Of a stretch of 64,000 nucleotides of DNA, positions 58,983-64,000 are shown piece by piece. The notes under the pieces are model-generated. The model ran no database searches. It saw only the letters and a program-made list of their open reading frames with translations, and had not been told where the DNA came from. The DNA is from Diphasiastrum complanatum. Taxonomy: Eukaryota > Streptophyta > Lycopodiopsida > Lycopodiales > Lycopodiaceae. A program made the position numbers and the translations under genes. Numbering within the stretch: position 1 is the first letter of the stretch; each line of letters begins with the position of its first letter. The stretch covers positions 31,470,383 through 31,534,382 of the forward strand of contig CM055113.1 of assembly GCA_029204225.1 (NCBI GenBank), given 5' to 3'.

Positions 58983-60277
58983 TCCGTATGTCCTCCGACT
59001 GGCAGGACATAATACTACAATAAAAACTCGTCCCTTGTGCCTGATTTTGGGCTTGAAACAAGAAAGAACATAAAGCAAGAGCCCACCATCTCTGCTGATA
59101 GGCAGAAGAAGTAAAAAAGATCAACATCATCATTAGCTTGTGAAGCTTGCACAAGATCATCCTCCGAAATTGTGTCATTGAATCCGTCATCACGATCTTG
59201 TTCATGAGGTACATCAGCTGGTAGCGGCATGTCCTCCATGACATCTTTATCTTCAAAAATTCTTTTACTTCGAGGAGTGACTTGAATCACATACGACCAT
59301 TTGGGATCTGAATGATCGAAGTGAAAGACCACCTGGAATTGATTGATGTTACCATAAACGTTGACTCATAGTTAGTATCCATAGCTATGTTATAGTTGCT
59401 TATGTATTACTATACACAATATACATTTTTTGCAGTACACTGAAAATCGATTGATTGAAAGCAAAAGAGCATAGACATCTTGAAGACATCAAAGAAATGT
59501 ACCTACTCACATTGTTGTGGAAAAACAAATGTGTCGCTTTGATATGTCCAAAGCTTCGTGGAGTCAATGGCAAAATAACCATTCTCATCTTTCTTGATAG
59601 TTGCATTGGGACCATTGCAAATAAGTTTGAACTATTTAACATCAAATATGAAAAAGCTGAATTGCCTAAATCCAACTTTGAGGATGTCATTGATTGTCCC
59701 ACAATAATCAAGTTGAGAAGAGAGTAAATTGGTGTGCGCCATGTTTGCTCAACTCTCTTGGATAAAATTTGCCATGACTCCACAATCGTACGTGTATCTA
59801 TTTTTGTCAATGTGCTCCATACGAAAGTGTCATCCATGCATCCACAGTGCATTGTATTTTTTGTATTGAACAAAATGGAACTTAATGTGTTAGGGATACA
59901 ACAAATATGTACAAAATTGCACATATTAATAAACATGTGAAGGTTGATCATCATAGCTTACATGTAAATCGCACCCCCTTGCATATTCTCGCTCTCTCTC
60001 TCTATTACTTACTGGTTGTTTACCGAGGCTTCTCTAAGTGCATCACGTAGCCAATCAAGCATCATGTCCTTGGGTAGAAGGGCAAGGTTAGGTGGGTATG
60101 GTTGTCTTCTTTGCCCTCTCCTGAAAGTGGCTCGAGCAGTTTGTCTATGAGCCTTGGCATCTTCGTATAGTGAAATCCACTTTTTTATTTTCTCGCTATT
60201 AAGAATGCAAAACTTATGTACCTTCTCCTTGAGGGACTCACTCATTCTCAAGATCGCTCCTTTTCCTTGAGGAACCT
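58983..60277 (-). pseudogene. CACTA transposase C-terminal exons (DUF4216)
   Basis: Minus strand: after a TAACAG acceptor at 60278, the exon reads PQGKGAILRMSESLKEKVHK, YEDAKAHRQTARATFRRGQR and LPKDMMLDWLRDALREA (to 60009). Next come NTMHCGCM, CGVMANFIQES with a TGA, LDYCGTINDILKVGFRQFSF and DENGYFAIDSTKLW, then YQSDTFVFPQQCE (59507), and after an intron FHFDHSDPKWSYVIQVTPRS and an acidic tail (59332-59100). This is the DUF4216 layout of CACTA TNP2 proteins. The copy at 9.0-9.87 kb is a truncated relative. Two stops (TGA for Arg, TAG for Trp) and a non-standard exon end make it dead. Confidence 0.85.
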
Positions 60278-60310
60278 GTTAGCACTCAAACTTTGAAGCC
60301 AATCCCTACA

Positions 60311-61804
60311 GAAATGAGAATATCAGAGTGGAAGAACATTCAAGGGATTAGCTCTTTAGAGCTAATAATAAGTATTCTTTCTAGAGTTGTCGATGGTCAA
60401 CTTTCTTTGGCAAAAATGGGAAAAGAATTTCAAAGGTAAAAGTCATAATCTAAATATTTATTTTCATGTTACTTTTTGTAATAAAGTGTTTTTCATGATT
60501 TTGTTAAATTTTTAACAATTATACTTTTTTAATGCAGGCATAAATTATTTATGAAAGTTCAAGAAGCCCTTGTGACATGGTTAAATTGTCAAGATTTTGA
60601 AGAGTGCCAGAGGCTTTATCCTTTGAACAGCCGAAATGAATCTTTGAGTCCATTTCTGTTTTTGTTTGGAGACATGGTAGTTATTTCACCCATGCTTAGC
60701 ATAGGTGCTTATTAATTGTTTCTTTTTTATATTTTATGTCTCCTAAGCTAAGCATAGTTATTTAATTATTTCTTTTTGATACTTTAAGTCTCCTATTCTA
60801 TTTTATATTTTATGTGTCCCATGCTAAGCATAGCTTTTTCTTTTTCAGTCTCCCGAAGATAAGAAAAACAAAGTCCTTCTAGAGCAATTCAAGAGACATA
60901 TTCTGAAGCTAAAAGTAAAAAAAAAGGACAAGAAGAGATTAGCATGGGGTGAGACCATTGCCGAGGAGGATCCATTAGAGACCTACCTTCCCAAAAGTGT
61001 CGATGATCAACCATGCTTTTACTTAGTTGAGGAGGGCGATTGCAAAAAAAATTCCATGTGGGAATAGAAAATGTTGTGTGGTAAGTTTTTAAGTTCCTGA
61101 ATTATTAATTCGTATTTTAGTTCATAATTATATTATAATTTTTTTATTTTAAAGCTAAATTTTTTTTTTTTATTTTACTTGTAATGTTCCATGCCACTCG
61201 AGAGGAGCACAACTTTGCAATGAAATAGAATACATAACTATCAGTTATTATTCTTTGGATGACAAATGCTCGATGCTTCATTACAATACTTCCGAATTGA
61301 AAAGTTTTGAAAACTTGTTCCAGTATCCAGCCATGACCAAGAAACTAAAGAATCCAATGACGGGTTCTGTGGCTTGTCCCTACCAAAAGCCACAATTAGT
61401 CATTTAATTGATATTTTTTCTCACCCAGCTGATTGGGTTTTGGATTTATTTAGCAGTAGCGGCACTACGAGCGCATGTGCTGTTCAGAAAGAAAGACATG
61501 TTGTTGCAGTAGATTTAGATTCTAATTTAGTTGATTTTGTAAAAATGAGAATGAAATCTCTTTCACTTTTGAGCTATCTGAGGTGAAAAGGAGTCTAGAT
61601 AGCGAGTATTCAATAATTCCCTTGTCCAATGAACCTCAGCCTCCTGTTAGCAGAAAAGTATGTGATACAGGAGAATTTGTTGATGTCTTGGTTAATGTGG
61701 TTACGGTAGTCGAGGAAATTGTAGAAGAGGTGCCACTTGAAACTACAGTGACTACTCAAAAGAAAGAAAAAGATGTAAATGACCTCGATGAGTTTTGGAA
61801 ATAA
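60311..61804 (+). pseudogene. Amino-DNA-methyltransferase-like gene, decayed, several exons
   Basis: Exons: 60311-60435 (EWKNIQGISSLELIISILSR), 60538-60676 (HKLFMKVQEALVTWLNCQDF), 60849 to about 61080 (SPEDKKNKVLLEQFKRHILK; Lys-rich; frameshift in an A8 run before a Cys-rich end), and about 61180-61804. The last has NEIEYITISYYSLDDKCSM, a shift, then LPKATISHLIDIFSHPADWV, LDLFSSSGTTSACA and RHVVAVDLDSNLVDFVKMRM. The HLI..FS...D.VLDLFSxSGTT..A....RHVV.VDLD pattern is the C-terminal motif X/I region of beta-class N4C/N6A DNA methyltransferases; the second Gly of FxGxG is Ser here. A Glu/Val-rich tail matches the 48.6 kb copy. Spliceosomal introns rule out bacterial contamination. The catalytic PP(Y/W/F) motif was not found. 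Confidence 0.65.
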
Positions 61805-62590
61805 AGATAAATCTTTTGCACTGCCAGCTGGCAACTCAACGAGCTTGGAGTCATAGACTTCATGCCCAGGTGAAACGAGAGGCAATGATGGAGACTAACT
61901 AACTAGTTTATTAGCGTTAACTAGTCTTTTGATTCTACATTTAGCTATCCTGTAAACTCCACACAGTGGAGGTATAAACTATCCTTTTTGGATCATAATA
62001 GAGAGATTCATATAGATCTGTAAGAGACAGAGAGAGACATAGCGAGTAGAGCTGAAAAGAAAAACACTAGAAACAATAGAGCTGTGAAAGTCTGCCAACG
62101 AGCAGAACACAACGAAAGAGCAGAGTGTCACCAACGAGCGAGACACTGACGATCTCACTCTAAAATTAAACTAATAACACAGTCGCTCTATTTTCGTCTA
62201 TCTCCATGTCTTGTATTGTCTGTGTCTTGATTGCTAGAATAGAATGTGTTCTGTGATGTGTAGTCGCGTGTCTAGGATTTTGTAAAAGCTTCCGCGCAAA
62301 AAGAAAATTCAAAGATACAAAATCGTTCACGAATAAGAAGACGAAATCGAAATAAAAACAGTCTCACTTCCACGACAATAACAAGGATATCTCATCTGAA
62401 CATTTTCCATAGCCAGGAAAGTTGTGCATCGTCCACATCAAGATCCCCTTCACCACAAAATCTCTTTGTCTCAATGGTCTTGATATATGCTCACTTGAAC
62501 TCCTTGCCATAGAATCTTTTGCTCATCTCTAAACTCATGCTAGGTAGCATCCACGTGCTTCCATGCTGGAGAATCGGTAGGGATCCTCAT
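61805..62590. other. Gap without recognisable gene
   Basis: The ACACTGACGATCTCACTC / AGCGAGACA region has short GAGC-rich motifs; it may be an LTR. No coding motif. Confidence 0.4.
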
Positions 62591-62594
62591 AGTA

Positions 62595-63540
62595 TCGACG
62601 AATGAACGATTGCTCGAATGCTATGTCATTACCCGAAACAAAAAACCAATGGATTTTATTGTTAGTATGGCCATTACAATAACTAGTAACCACCAAGAAA
62701 TATCCTTTGGAATCACTGATGTTCCATACCACAAACTTTTCCTCCAAGAATTCTATGCATCTAGATATGTTCACCCAAAAAGTCAAAAAGACTATTTGGC
62801 TATCCTATATCCAACTATAGAATTAAAATTACAACCTATTTTAGGAGATAAATCTAAACATTGAAATCTCTCATGCTCCTTAAGTGTTACCAAAAGAATA
62901 CCACTCCACATTGTACCCCAATATGGACGAGACAAAATGTATCATCTACGTACGATTGAATTGTCATAAGTGTATTTACTAACCCAAAGGGACATGGATC
63001 TCAACAAAATCGAATACCATACGGTCCTAGATATCCAATATTTATTTTAGAATCGGTAAAAAAGAACTTAATTCTTTTATAGGTTAGAATTTCTCTTGGT
63101 TGTCACAGTCATTATAAAAGAACACTCTATAATGCTACAAATAGAATCCAAATTACTAGATTCCTATATCGAACACGTTTCATCTGCCATCACTTGCAAG
63201 ATCCAAATCCAATTGCAAAATAGAGATGGTTCCATAAATGGATTATCTGACTTGCCACTCACTTTTCCCTTAGAACCTTTAATTTTTCAAAACTCTAAAG
63301 GAATCCAAATTTCCAAAGGCAGTCTTCTTAATTATTTCCCAATTGTTAATCTCATTTGCTATCAATTATACTTCAGGAATTGAAAGTAGATTAACAAAAC
63401 TGATCAACTGGGTCAACCAATCAACTACCCCTCAAGCTTTATCTCTTTCCTCCCTTCCAAATATGGTTCAGGCTAAAAGCCCCAAATTTGTACTAGGAAA
63501 AAGTTCAATTTGGTATCAGTAATAGATAACTACAAATCAA
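62595..63540 (+). pseudogene. Unrecognised decayed coding stretch, possibly organelle-derived
   Basis: Plus-strand frames 62610-62864 (HKLFLQEFYASRYVHPKSQK, DYLAILYPTIELKLQPIL) and 63096-63383 (VVTVIIKEHSIMLQIESKLL, SNAL-type Ser/Leu-rich end IQISKGSLLNYFP), plus a third reading STTPQALSLSSLPNMVQAKS near 63410, seem to be parts of one protein in shifted frames. The Ile/Leu/Ser-rich, AT-rich style recalls a plastid gene (rpoC2 is my guess). This is not a firm identification. Confidence 0.25.
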
Positions 63541-63749
63541 CCAGACAAATTTGACTAGCACTTAATTACTAGCAAATTCCCTTATGGATAAGCATAGAAA
63601 CTGTTCCAATAAGATTTACATTATTCTTGGTTTTTACTGATTCAAAAAACAAGAAATGCTCCATATTAGTTGACATATTCACAAAAATCTTTAACTAAAT
63701 GTGAAAGGAACTTCTCATTGTTGACCCTCAAAATAGTGTGTCTATATTT

Positions 63750-63850
63750 TAGAGGGATATACCAAGGGATATCCCTTGGTATCCCTTGGTCTATCCCTCA
63801 GGAAAAAAAAAGCCACCAACAGCCTTTTTAGAGGGATATCCCTCAGTTTA
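63750..63850. repeat. Palindrome-rich segment (AGGGATATCCCT family)
   Basis: AGGGATATACCAAGGGATAT is followed by its near inverse, then a second TTTTAGAGGGATATCCCTC copy at 63825. It could form a hairpin. Confidence 0.7.
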
Positions 63851-63892
63851 TACATGCTATAAACAAAGCAAAAATGAGATGAAGAAGCCTCA

Positions 63893-64000
63893 ATTACCGA
63901 GGTGATTATGGACGATCTCTTTCCGAGGTATACATCATGGTATATACTAAGGCTTGGGAACTTTTCTTTAAAAAAAATTCTTCATAAAAACCTCGGTAAT
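63893..64000. mobile_element. MITE-like element with 10-bp inverted ends
   Basis: ATTACCGAGG (63893-63902) and its inverse CCTCGGTAAT (63991-64000) bound 108 bases. Internal GATTATGGACGATC and ACATCATGGTATA show no coding. The right end coincides with the window edge, so the true end may lie beyond. Confidence 0.45.

Noticed and set aside
59455-59727. Plus-strand 90-residue protein opposite the CACTA exon
   Set aside because: The minus-strand frame matches DUF4216 and the inverted 9 kb copy; the plus frame is its shadow.
60311-61804. Bacterial contamination carrying a methylase
   Set aside because: Spliceosomal introns interrupt the gene and it is flanked by plant CACTA sequence.

Overview
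This window is eukaryotic nuclear DNA from a land plant. It is almost entirely nested, decayed transposons around one intact-looking host gene. Support for a plant comes from GT-AG introns, Ty1-copia and Ty3-gypsy-type elements with plant polypurine tracts and an initiator-Met tRNA primer site, CACTA (En/Spm) transposase domains, a plant UDP-glycosyltransferase remnant and TTTAGGG-type telomere-like repeats. Two remnants of a beta-class amino-DNA-methyltransferase make a non-seed plant (fern, lycophyte, bryophyte) my best guess, because I associate such nuclear genes with those lineages. That placement is inference.

Layout: 1-3.96 kb holds pieces of a Copia family (reverse transcriptase/RNase H, LTRs, and an inverted gag/protease piece). 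5.15-6.11 kb is a lone LTR whose inverted sister lies at 58.07-58.98 kb. 9.0-9.87 kb is a CACTA transposase C-terminal fragment. 10.56-12.10 kb is a four-exon RING-IBR-RING gene with a fully open 274-codon frame. 12.69-47.91 kb is bracketed by inverted CACTA ends: two inverted copies of one CACTA element form a long imperfect palindrome (arms 14.59-16.24 and 17.87-21.22 kb), and about 26 kb of other DNA separates the right copy from its terminus.

That 26 kb contains a satellite built of (GA)n/(GT)n blocks (21.7-23.4 kb), a Copia gag gene, and a second copy of an unknown CACTA-borne protein (25.03-25.61 kb). It also contains an extraordinary reading frame joining a histone-H3/CENH3-like fold to a Ulp1 (C48) protease-like domain (26.09-27.60 kb), several unrecognised multi-exon remnants (28-31.8 kb), a non-autonomous LTR element (33.24-37.5 kb), a UDP-glycosyltransferase pseudogene (39.9-40.5 kb), hairpin-bearing tandem repeats (43 kb) and another Copia end (45 kb).

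To the right, 48.6-49 kb carries a methyltransferase motif-I fragment. 51.3-54.0 kb is a degenerate interstitial telomere-like array with higher-order structure. 54.8-58.98 kb is a gypsy-type gag element with its 3' LTR, abutting a CACTA C-terminal fragment (59.0-60.28 kb). That fragment meets, head to head, a longer decayed methyltransferase-like gene (60.31-61.80 kb).

Most coding remnants carry in-frame stops, often where a glutamine codon is expected, and frameshifts. This fits long residence in methylated, silenced chromatin. The two most unusual items are the H3-like/Ulp1-like fusion and the repeated DNA-methyltransferase family, both embedded among CACTA-type elements.
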